Positions 31,001 through 38,285 of a stretch of 64,000 bases of DNA are shown here, one piece after another; positions within the stretch are counted from its first letter, which is position 1; each line of letters opens with the position of its first letter. The translations under genes and the position numbers were made by a program. The notes beneath the pieces were generated by a model that saw only the letters and a program-made list of their open reading frames with translations, was not told the DNA's origin and searched no databases. Source of the DNA: Kordiimonadaceae bacterium (lineage in GTDB: Bacteria > Pseudomonadota > Alphaproteobacteria > Sphingomonadales > Kordiimonadaceae); the NCBI GenBank assembly GCA_017640725.1, contig JAEPQB010000001.1, forward strand, positions 310,001 through 374,000. The letters run 5' to 3'.

Positions 31001-31509
31001 AACAGTTTCATGGCTCTGCCGATCGCGGCGCGGATCACGGGCTCCCCAACCCGCTTAACAGCGCCCTGAAGGGTCGACAAAACCCCCGCTGGCGGTGCTG
31101 GGTCCAGCACCTTGCCAACCAGCAACAGGGCCAATGTCGACGTGTTGACAAGGGTGGACGCAGAGTCGCCCATATGCTCAGACCAGTTGGCAGGTACAAT
31201 TTTGTCTTCAATAAGAGCATCAATTGTCTCGCGATCCGGCACACGCAAAAGCGCCTCAGCCAGACACATCAAAGCCACACCCTCGTCTGTAGAAAGGCCA
31301 TATTCTGCGAGAAACACTTCCATTAAACTGAGGTCTTGTTCTTGTCGAAGACCCTCAACCAATTTTACGGCGCGGGCAGTGATGCGAGCGCGTGTGTTTG
31401 GCTCGAGGGACGATTCATCAACCAGGTGCTTAACAACCGTTGCCTCCGGCAAGCGATGCAGCTCCCTGACCCGCGTTCTGAGTTGTGAAAGATTTTGTGT
31501 ATCGCTCAT
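28021..31509 (-). CDS. putA: bifunctional proline dehydrogenase / L-glutamate gamma-semialdehyde dehydrogenase
   Basis: Oxidises proline to glutamate in two coupled steps (FAD-dependent PRODH, NAD-dependent P5C dehydrogenase). The PRODH barrel shows SFSYDMLGEAAMT, ISIKLSALHPRYE, RLVKGAYWDTEIKQAQ and FATHNAHT; the aldehyde dehydrogenase domain shows the Glu in LIAETGGINAM and the catalytic Cys in SAGQRCSALR. At 1162 residues it fits the type B architecture with an extra C-terminal domain. It lacks the N-terminal ribbon-helix-helix found in autoregulating PutA proteins, consistent with control by the divergent Lrp-type gene. I moved the start to the ATG at 31509, preceded by GGAGGCGGGAC; the 31665 start would run into the regulator gene. 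Confidence 0.95.
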   Translation of the reverse strand: MSDTQNLSQLRTRVRELHRLPEATVVKHLVDESSLEPNTRARITARAVKLVEGLRQEQDLSLMEVFLAEYGLSTDEGVALMCLAEALLRVPDRETIDALIEDKIVPANWSEHMGDSASTLVNTSTLALLLVGKVLDPAPPAGVLSTLQGAVKRVGEPVIRAAIGRAMKLLGKQFVLGRTIEEAVRQGSKEAKKGFSFSYDMLGEAAMTSADAQTYFEAYADAIRYLAGRSKSASCRDNPGISIKLSALHPRYEMGQKDRVLEELVPKVFLLAKAARKANMGLNIDAEEADRLDLSLDVIQAVMSRQEFAGWDGFGVVVQAYGKRASAVIDWLYALAENLDRKIMVRLVKGAYWDTEIKQAQVDGVSDYPVFTHKASTDVSYICCARKLLEKTDRIYPQFATHNAHTVAAILELAGDDLPFEFQRLHGMGETLLNNVMQQENCRCRIYAPVGAHRDLLAYLVRRLLENGANSSFVNQIVDETVPAEVVAADPFEEVGVKLNGAGLALPPDLYGSKRRNAAGWDLRNTSDINRFESERSLFQKHQWRAEPTHQVCGTVTEREITNPADPNDCVGLVLEADIDCANAAVENAKPWDSAYSERAQVLLNAADLYEQNSGEIFALLTREAGKTPVDAVAELREAVDFLRYYAVNAAKHESRDAVGVFTCISPWNFPLAIFTGQVAAALVAGNAVLAKPAETTPLIAALAVKLLHSAGVPTNALQLVPGEGRSVGHALTSHPLIGGVCFTGSTETAQSINRAMAENLTPNAPLIAETGGINAMIVDSTALAEQAVRDIVASAFQSAGQRCSALRMLYVQEDVADSMLEMLKGAMDELKVGAPWEFNTDVGPVIDQAAFQAIAAYICSAEESGKVLHKVSVPSVGYFVAPTVIKVAGISDLEREVFGPVLHMATFSAGDIDQVIDEVNACGYGLTFGLHTRINERVERVRSRVQVGNLYVNRNQIGAIVGSQPFGGEGMSGTGPKAGGPHYLGRFFKEVSVTAHSDAARPLSFEKVQAAIKAKPKSTGAVLSTVKLPGPTGERNELSTYARGLVLCLGPTPEFAQEQSRLAASQGCEVLMIASNLAKGEGLDGTLDSATLEKLDELDAVAYWGEVETAKMIRKALAARSGKLVPLLTSKQMADWCVLERHICVDTTAAGGNASLLAENL

Positions 31510-31630
31510 GTCCCGCCTCCATAAAGCACTGAAGGCTAGATTACGTGACAAAACATGGTTATTTTTCCTGTTGAAACGAATTATGCCGTCTCTTCGTCTT
31601 TTCATTTGGAGTACTACGGGAAAAAAGATA

Positions 31631-32104
31631 ATGGAAAATACACATCTCAGTACAATCGACCGCATCGATCAGAAAATCCTGCACTGGCTTAGCATTGATG
31701 GCCGAATGTCAGTTACAGACCTTGCGGAAAAAGTGGGGCTTTCTAAAAGCCCCTGCCAGGTGCGCATGAAGCGTTTGCAGGAAGACGGCTACATTCTGGG
31801 CTTCCGAGCCGTTCTGGACGACAGCAAACTGGGCAGAGATCATGTCGCATTCACAGAGGTCAAGCTGGACAATACGACGGAGAAGGCGCTAGCCGCGTTT
31901 AATGCCGCTGTCCTTCAGACGCCGGAAATTGAACAGTGTCACATGATTGCGGGGTCGTTCGATTATCTGCTGAAGGTACGCACCAAAGACATCAGCGCGT
32001 ACCGCAAAGTTTTGGGTGAACAGATTTCCACACTGCCTAACGTTGCGCACACTTCTACCTTTGTTGCCATGCAGTCCGTGAAAGAAACCGGATACGAAGA
32101 TTGA
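31631..32104 (+). CDS. putR: Lrp/AsnC-family regulator, probable activator of putA
   Basis: A 157-residue regulator with an N-terminal winged helix (IDRIDQKILHWLSIDGRMSVTDLAEKVGLSKSPCQVRMKRLQEDGYI) and a C-terminal RAM ligand-binding domain (HVAFTEVKL, IEQCHMIAGSFDYLLKV). It is divergent from putA with 121 bases between start codons, the arrangement of PutR activators in Alphaproteobacteria that respond to proline. The ORF track extends the frame upstream to 31112, which overlaps putA; the ATG at 31631 is the natural start. The name is inferred from family plus position. Confidence 0.85.
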   Translation: MENTHLSTIDRIDQKILHWLSIDGRMSVTDLAEKVGLSKSPCQVRMKRLQEDGYILGFRAVLDDSKLGRDHVAFTEVKLDNTTEKALAAFNAAVLQTPEIEQCHMIAGSFDYLLKVRTKDISAYRKVLGEQISTLPNVAHTSTFVAMQSVKETGYED

Positions 32105-32155
32105 AGCAGCAACGAATCCGCCCTAGCTTCAACAAGGGCAACATTGGGGAATTTT

Positions 32156-33502
32156 ATGAAACACCTGCTTTTCACTCTGGTCGCAACATTGGCTTTTGCA
32201 TTTTCGGCGGCTGCTGCCGAAACCTGGCAATACCCTGAAGTGCTTTCCATGAAAGAACGGGCAGCCCTTGAGGACGCTTGGTTAAAAAAGCGGCTGGACA
32301 CAGTGGTGCCTGCCGTCATGCGCGAGCGCGGTGTGGACATGTGGGTCTTGATTGCCCGGGAATATAACGAAGATCCAGTTGTTAAGACGATGCTTCCAGC
32401 CACCTGGCTTTCCGCGCGGCGCCGTACTGTGCTGATGTTTTTCGACAATGGAGAATCGGTGGAACGGTTGGCAGTCAGTCGTTATGCGGTTGGCGACATA
32501 TTCCCGGCAGCCTGGAACCCGGAAGAACAGCCCGACCAATGGGCGCGTGTCGCTGAGCTGATAACGGAGCGCAACCCGAACAAAATTGCCCTCAATGTTT
32601 CAGACACATTTGCCCTAGCTGATGGCATGAGCGAAAGCCAGCACCGCGGGTTGATTGCGGCCCTGCCGGACGCACTCAAAAGCAAGGTTGTTTACGATCC
32701 GGCCATAGCCATTGGCTGGCTGGAGCGCCGCATTCCGGAAGAAATGGACATGTATCCCCATGTGGTTGGGCTTGCACATGCCATTATCGCCGAAGGGTTT
32801 TCTGATGCCGTGATCACGCCGGGCATCACAACAACGGCTGACGTGATGTGGTGGTACCGCGACAAAATCAGACAAATGGGTGTCGTGGCCTGGTTCCACC
32901 CGACAGTATCCATTCAGCGCCGCACCCTTGACGACCGCGGTCAAAAGATGACCGAACTTTTTGACCCTATGAAAGACAGTGTCATCCGGCGGGGCGACCT
33001 AATCCATGTTGATTTTGGCATCACCTATATGGGCCTGAATACTGACACGCAGCATCACGGCTATATTCTGCAGGGCGGCGAAACTGATGCGCCTGCCGGT
33101 ATCAAGGCCGGTTTGGCGACGGGCAACAAGTTGCAAGACATATTGACCAACAATTACCGAACGGGCGCAAGCGGCGACGAGGTCTTGGCCGCAAGCCGGG
33201 CGCAAGCGATCAGGGAAGGTATTGAACCCAGCATTTACACGCACCCGATCGGCTATCACGGCCACGGCGCTGGCGCGACCATCGGGCTTTGGGACAGCCA
33301 GGGCGGCGTGCCAGGCCGAGGGGACTATCCTGTGGTCGCCAATACGGCATGGTCCATTGAGCTGAACGCCACTGTCGCCATCCCCGAATGGGGCGGGCAA
33401 AAAGTGCGGATTATGCTGGAGGAGGACGCCTTCTTTGACGGCACAAACGTGCGTTATATCGATGGTCGACAAACAGAATTGCACATCATTGGCAGAAATT
33501 AG
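32156..33502 (+). CDS. secreted M24-family metallopeptidase (Xaa-Pro aminopeptidase-like)
   Basis: A 448-residue protein with signal peptide (LLFTLVATLAFAFSAAAA), a creatinase-type N-terminal domain and a C-terminal pita-bread domain. The five dinuclear-metal ligands appear to be in place: Asp in HVDFG, Asp in LNTDTQHHG, His in YHGHGAG, Glu in SIELNA and Glu in IMLEEDAF. The start at 32156 has GGGGA five bases upstream and gives the signal peptide directly; the GTG-like start at 32144 overlaps that ribosome site. Probable role: removal of N-terminal residues before proline from peptides outside the cytoplasm, which would feed the neighbouring proline catabolic genes. That link is inference. 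Confidence 0.85.
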   Translation: MKHLLFTLVATLAFAFSAAAAETWQYPEVLSMKERAALEDAWLKKRLDTVVPAVMRERGVDMWVLIAREYNEDPVVKTMLPATWLSARRRTVLMFFDNGESVERLAVSRYAVGDIFPAAWNPEEQPDQWARVAELITERNPNKIALNVSDTFALADGMSESQHRGLIAALPDALKSKVVYDPAIAIGWLERRIPEEMDMYPHVVGLAHAIIAEGFSDAVITPGITTTADVMWWYRDKIRQMGVVAWFHPTVSIQRRTLDDRGQKMTELFDPMKDSVIRRGDLIHVDFGITYMGLNTDTQHHGYILQGGETDAPAGIKAGLATGNKLQDILTNNYRTGASGDEVLAASRAQAIREGIEPSIYTHPIGYHGHGAGATIGLWDSQGGVPGRGDYPVVANTAWSIELNATVAIPEWGGQKVRIMLEEDAFFDGTNVRYIDGRQTELHIIGRN

Positions 33503-33513
33503 ATCAGCAGTAC

Positions 33514-34128
33514 CTAGAAGCCTGCTTTTGCTTCAAGTTCGGCGCGTTCTTCGTCACTGATTTTGATGGGTTTGACCATCGGACGCATGGTTTCGGCATC
33601 GAAAAACGGTTTGAATGCCGGGCCACCCCTCACGCGCCAAAACATGATTTTGCAAAACAGTCCGATGATCATGAAAACGTTGCCAATCCGGTCAAACAAA
33701 GGCGTTTTTTCAGGCCTGTTCACATGACCGCGTGACTTTCCGACCAGTGCAACCAGTTCTTCGGACGTGCCTTTGATACCGAGGCAAATCGGCAAAAACC
33801 CGATGAATGGCAACCCACCGCGCGGGAAGGTGTTTCCAAGCGGTGTATTGCAGCAGCTGGTGTACCAACGCAGTGGCCCGTCGTTTGTCACCCGCATGCA
33901 GACCACATTCTCCATACCGCGTGTGATTTCGAACTTCGATGGGTCCATCTGCACGATGTTTGAACCGCCCTCGGCGTCAAGCATATCGTCTGTTCGCCCA
34001 AGGTAGTGGGCGTATGATTGGCACCCTTTGCAGCTGCACACCACATGATTGGTGCTCGAGCGCGAAAGGCCGCGGGCAACACCCTCAACCTTGCCGCAAC
34101 TGCATTTTATTGGCGCGTCTGTTTTCAC
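33514..34128 (-). CDS. DUF6151 family, Cys-rich zinc protein related to GFA/CENP-V
   Basis: A 204-residue protein with cysteine clusters typical of the glutathione-dependent formaldehyde-activating (GFA/CENP-V) zinc fold: IKCSCGKVEG, VVCSCKGCQSYAHYLG and WYTSCCNTPLGNT. A hydrophobic segment near residues 150-165 (NVFMIIGLFCKIMFW) is unusual for that fold and suggests membrane association. It is nine bases after the penicillin-acylase-family gene stop and is probably co-transcribed with it. Function unknown. Confidence 0.75.
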   Translation of the reverse strand: MKTDAPIKCSCGKVEGVARGLSRSSTNHVVCSCKGCQSYAHYLGRTDDMLDAEGGSNIVQMDPSKFEITRGMENVVCMRVTNDGPLRWYTSCCNTPLGNTFPRGGLPFIGFLPICLGIKGTSEELVALVGKSRGHVNRPEKTPLFDRIGNVFMIIGLFCKIMFWRVRGGPAFKPFFDAETMRPMVKPIKISDEERAELEAKAGF

Positions 34129-34137
34129 GTCAGCTTC

Positions 34138-36330
34138 CTATTTCCCCGGTCGGTACCGTCGTTGGGTATCACGCAAGACAGCTTCGCGCGAAGTGAGTGC
34201 CCGGCGCCAGCGTTTTTCAACGAACAGGGGCACTTGATCAGCATAATGTGGCGATTGTTCGTCGAGCGTCGCGCTGCCAAACTGATGGATGACATCAGCC
34301 ACCTGGCTACCATCAGGGCGCCATTCCACAAAACCGATCCAGGTGTCGCCATGCGTGGAGGCAGCAATGCCCCCAGAGTTGTCGCCTGCGGCGTAAATTG
34401 CCCGCAAGGTGTCAGGCCCACCGTCAACTGGCAGGCTGACACTGCCGCGCACCAACCTGTTCACGTCGCCCCACTTGGGGTCCAAGCGCCCATGATGCTC
34501 TTTCAGGAACGCAACTGTAACCTGAAGCGCCTCGGTTAGCGTGGCATCGCTCTCGTCATCAGGTGTGAACTTGTCATGGTAACTCAGCGCCAAAATGGGC
34601 AAGGCCGCGTTGCGGTTTTCAGCGTCTGCCGACAAATTCCATTCACCAACCACGCGGGCCGCATCAGCCAATACTGGGTCATCTGCAAATTCAATTGCAG
34701 CCATTTTTTTGGCAAGCCGTGCGGTTTTACTGTTTGTTGAATAATCGTCGTCGAATTTGATCTCCAGCAAGCGCTCGCGGCTGATGGGTGTCGTGCCATC
34801 TGTAAGATCAATCAGCCGCAAGGACCTGTTGGTTTCTCTAGTCGCAAGGCCCATGTGGGCGGGGAACTGCGCCGCCGTCAAATTGTCAGAACCATCCGTG
34901 GCGCTATAGGGAGTGTTGTTGGCATTAAAAACCATTCCAGAGGCAGGATTGATAAGTTTGGGCACGCTTTCAAACGGACGATACCCTTGCCAAATCAACT
35001 CCGACCGGTCGCCAGGCAGGTCTTTTGCCCAGTCCCAACCTTCAATGCGGTCAGGGTACTGACCATTGTGGATAAAGGCCACATTGCCCGCTTTATCAGC
35101 ATACACATAGTTGATGCTTGGCAGAGCGTTCATTCCCATCGCATCCATGAAATCCGCCATGTTTTCAGAGCGATTAAGCCGATAATATTGCTCTAACTGG
35201 CGGATTTCACCCATGCCGGCGTACCTGAGGGCATAGGTCTTGCCGTCACTCTCAATCACCGGGCCGTGGCGACTTTTCAGGAGGGTCCTTTTGGCCGGGT
35301 AAACAAACGGACCAAACAGTTTGATATTGAGGGTAATCTCCTCCACCTCAAAATCCACCCACTCGCCGTCCAGGCGGTATTGCATCGGGTTTTCAGGGTT
35401 GCGGGTCAGCACATAAACGTCCGCCAGATCCATTTTATTGACGGTATTCGCCCAACCGAGATCATCGTTGAACCCGTGCAAAATCAGCGGTGTCCCGGGA
35501 AACAGGCCGCCCGTGATGTTCAGGCCTTCCTCAGAATTCAAATGCGCTTCGTACCAGGCAACCGGGCCAGTCATGGGCTGGTGAGAATTTATCAGCAGGC
35601 GCGTTGTATTGTCTGTGGAACGACTGGCCGCAACAGCGATTGCGTTGGATCCGAGCTCAGCACCAGAGCGTTCCTGCAGCATAAAGGCTGAATTTTCGCC
35701 AGTTGGCGCCAGCGCAATTTCCTGATTGCGACCTGGCGCGAAAAGCTCCTGCAGGGTTTGGTCCAGCCCGTAAAAGAAAGGCGTTTTGAACATAAAGCCC
35801 GCGATCACGTCCTCGCCTTTGAACGGCGCCAACCCTTGCCAGGTGGCGTCCGGATTTTCAGAGGCATAGAGGTTCAAACCCGCCGCATATGCATCGGCGA
35901 TAGCCTTTACGTTGGCGGGCACATCGCTTGCGTATTTGGCGTCGAGCGTGTCCCAAACATCAAAGAATTCAACGATATAGTCGGCGGCGGCGGCATCCGG
36001 TCCGCGGTAACGCGCCAGCACACCGCGGGTAGCCGCCAGCACTTCCTGAATGGTTTCATAGTCGTCTTCTGCGTGGGCGTAAGCGAGACCAAAACTGACG
36101 TCGGCGTCACGGGCTCCAAAGATGTGTGGCACCCCCCAACTGTCGCGAATGATCTCCGCGTCATAGTTCGCAGCTTCAAAGGCAAGTGCCTCAGCCGGTG
36201 GGTTATCAGGCAACGGGTCATGCAAATAAAATGCAGCAAGTATGACAGAAAGGGACACAAACAGCCCTAAACCGCGCAAAAAACGTCGCATTAATGATCG
36301 ATTGCCGGCGTCAGCATCACCGTTTGCCAT
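34138..36330 (-). CDS. penicillin acylase family (S45) Ntn-hydrolase
   Basis: A 730-residue precursor with an N-terminal membrane anchor or signal (FLRGLGLFVSLSVILAAFYLHD), an alpha-chain region (AEIIRDSWGVPHIFGARDADVSFGLAYAHAEDD) and the beta-chain nucleophile Ser after Gly in ELGSNAIAVAASRS near residue 227, followed by LLINSHQPMTGP and ILHGFNDDLGWANTVN. Such enzymes self-cleave and hydrolyse amides, including beta-lactam side chains or acyl-homoserine lactones; the substrate here is unknown. The start is taken as ATG 36330, six codon-bases inside the GTG of the ORF track, because GGGAGG lies at proper distance from it. Confidence 0.88.
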   Translation of the reverse strand: MANGDADAGNRSLMRRFLRGLGLFVSLSVILAAFYLHDPLPDNPPAEALAFEAANYDAEIIRDSWGVPHIFGARDADVSFGLAYAHAEDDYETIQEVLAATRGVLARYRGPDAAAADYIVEFFDVWDTLDAKYASDVPANVKAIADAYAAGLNLYASENPDATWQGLAPFKGEDVIAGFMFKTPFFYGLDQTLQELFAPGRNQEIALAPTGENSAFMLQERSGAELGSNAIAVAASRSTDNTTRLLINSHQPMTGPVAWYEAHLNSEEGLNITGGLFPGTPLILHGFNDDLGWANTVNKMDLADVYVLTRNPENPMQYRLDGEWVDFEVEEITLNIKLFGPFVYPAKRTLLKSRHGPVIESDGKTYALRYAGMGEIRQLEQYYRLNRSENMADFMDAMGMNALPSINYVYADKAGNVAFIHNGQYPDRIEGWDWAKDLPGDRSELIWQGYRPFESVPKLINPASGMVFNANNTPYSATDGSDNLTAAQFPAHMGLATRETNRSLRLIDLTDGTTPISRERLLEIKFDDDYSTNSKTARLAKKMAAIEFADDPVLADAARVVGEWNLSADAENRNAALPILALSYHDKFTPDDESDATLTEALQVTVAFLKEHHGRLDPKWGDVNRLVRGSVSLPVDGGPDTLRAIYAAGDNSGGIAASTHGDTWIGFVEWRPDGSQVADVIHQFGSATLDEQSPHYADQVPLFVEKRWRRALTSREAVLRDTQRRYRPGK

Positions 36331-36363
36331 TCGCACCCTCCCCTACAAAGTTACGCTTTAACT

Positions 36364-38103
36364 CTAAAAGTCGTCTTCTTCTGCCGCTTCTTCGCCGTCT
36401 CGTGGTTTGGCCGCCCAGGATTTGAGCAGCTCATCATAATCAACAGTGCGGCCAAGCGGTTTTTCAAGCGGCTTTTTGGCCTTAGGTGCGCCGGGTTGGC
36501 TAAGCCAATATTCCGGGTCTTGCGGTTCATTTAGCTTTGGTCCGCACTCACCCTGCACGCCCGCACGCTCGAGCCTGCGCAAAATCCGGTCCTGCTGGTT
36601 CGCGAGGCTATCAAGGGCTTCCTGCGGTGTTTTTTCACCGGAAATTGCATCCCCAATATCCTGCCACCAAAGCTGCGCAAGGCGCGGATAGTCCGGGATA
36701 TTGGTGCCCGTGGGTGTCCAAAGAGTGCGGGCATCTGATCGGTAGAACTCAATGAGGCCACCCAGTGACGGCGCGCGCTCGGTCATGCTGTCGTGCCAAA
36801 TGTCGCTTTCGCGAATAAAGGTCAGGCCCACGTGGCTTTTCTTCAGCGAAACTGTTTTGGAAACAACGAATTGCGCGTAAAGCCATGCAGCTTTCGCCCG
36901 GTCCACCGGTGTTGATTTCATCAGCGTCCAGGCCCCGGCATCCTGATAACCAAGTTTCATACCTTCGTCATAGTAGGCACCGCGCGGGCTAGGCGCCATA
37001 CGCCACTTGGGGCTCTCGCCGTCCATCACTGCAATGCCAGGCTTTACCATGTCAGCAGTGAAGGCCGTGTACCAGAAAATCTGCTGCGCGATTGCGCCCT
37101 GGGCTGGCACTGGGCCGGCTTCTGAAAATGTCATGCCGGCCGCCGTTGGCGGCGCATAATTCTTGAGCCAATCGATATATTTGGTGACCGAGTAAACCGC
37201 TGCCGGGCCATTGGTGGCGCCGCCCCTCGATACGCTGGAGCCCACCGGCTTGCAGCCGTCAACACGGATACCCCACTCATCGACCGGTTTGCCGTTTGGA
37301 AGACCAACGTCACCAGCGCCTGCCATCGACAGCCAGGCATCGGTAAATCGCCAACCCAGCGACGGGTCCTTCTTGCCATAATCCATATGACCATAGACCT
37401 TCACGCCATCAATTTCGCCCACGTCATTGCTGAAGAAATTGGCGATATCTTCATAGGCGGACCAATTGACCGGCACGCCGAGTTCATAACCATATTTGCC
37501 GCGGAATTTGGCCTTCAGTTCAGGATCGGTGAACCAGTCATAGCGGAACCAATAAAGGTTGGCGAACTGCTGGTCCGGCAGCTGGTACAGTTTGCCGTCC
37601 GGGCCCGTGGTAAAGCTTTGGCCAATGAAGTCATCAATATCCAGGCCGGGGTTGGTGACATCAGCACCTTCATCTTCCATCCAGTCAGACAGATTACGCA
37701 CCTGCTGATACCGATAGTGGGTGCCAATCAAGTCGCTGTCATTGATATAGGCATCATAAATGTTGCGACCTGACTGCATCTGGGTTTGCAGCTTTTCAAC
37801 CACATCCCCCTCGCCGATCAGGTCATGGTTCACGCGAATGCCAGTGATCTCAAAGAACGCCTCGGCAAGAACCCGTGCTTCATATTCATGGGTGGTCAGG
37901 GTCTCGGAAACCACATTAATCGTCATGCCTTTGAAAGGCTCCGCCGCCCGCGCAAACCAACGCATTTCGTCGAGCTGTTCCTCAGGGCTCAGCGTAGACT
38001 GGCTGAATTCCTGATCGATCCACTTTTGTGCGGCTTGATCGTTAGCCGAAACAGGCGCAAGCGCTGTCAAGGAAGCCAACGTGGCGACGACAAATTTATT
38101 CAC
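36364..38103 (-). CDS. glpV: GlpV-like ABC transporter substrate-binding protein
   Basis: A large (579-residue) periplasmic solute-binding protein with signal peptide (FVVATLASLTALAPVSA). It has the family 1 sugar-binding pattern (INVVSETLTTHEYEARVLAEAFFEITGI, YDAYINDSDLIG, YQLPDQQFANLYWFRYDWF) and a C-terminal DPEYWLSQPGAPKAK motif that I associate with the glycerol/polyol binding protein GlpV. The matching permease/ATPase operon is at 50589-54666, so the gene appears separated from its transporter by 12.5 kb. I take the GTG at 38103, preceded by GGGAGAGAG, over the 38160 start. The last 14 residues are an unusual acidic tail (DGEEAAEEDDF). Glycerol as ligand is inferred. Confidence 0.72.
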   Translation of the reverse strand: MNKFVVATLASLTALAPVSANDQAAQKWIDQEFSQSTLSPEEQLDEMRWFARAAEPFKGMTINVVSETLTTHEYEARVLAEAFFEITGIRVNHDLIGEGDVVEKLQTQMQSGRNIYDAYINDSDLIGTHYRYQQVRNLSDWMEDEGADVTNPGLDIDDFIGQSFTTGPDGKLYQLPDQQFANLYWFRYDWFTDPELKAKFRGKYGYELGVPVNWSAYEDIANFFSNDVGEIDGVKVYGHMDYGKKDPSLGWRFTDAWLSMAGAGDVGLPNGKPVDEWGIRVDGCKPVGSSVSRGGATNGPAAVYSVTKYIDWLKNYAPPTAAGMTFSEAGPVPAQGAIAQQIFWYTAFTADMVKPGIAVMDGESPKWRMAPSPRGAYYDEGMKLGYQDAGAWTLMKSTPVDRAKAAWLYAQFVVSKTVSLKKSHVGLTFIRESDIWHDSMTERAPSLGGLIEFYRSDARTLWTPTGTNIPDYPRLAQLWWQDIGDAISGEKTPQEALDSLANQQDRILRRLERAGVQGECGPKLNEPQDPEYWLSQPGAPKAKKPLEKPLGRTVDYDELLKSWAAKPRDGEEAAEEDDF

Positions 38104-38285
38104 AAACTCTCTCCCTACCCTGTGCCGATATGACATAGGGCGGAATTCAACCAGACCCAAGAAGAGAGAGCAAGGGCGACGTCACTATTTGTAATAAGAT
38201 AACAGATAGTTGCTGACACACTCAGCCGATCTGCGGTAAACACCAATGCCTGTTCCAACGAATAAAAAAAACGTAGAGGCGAGGC

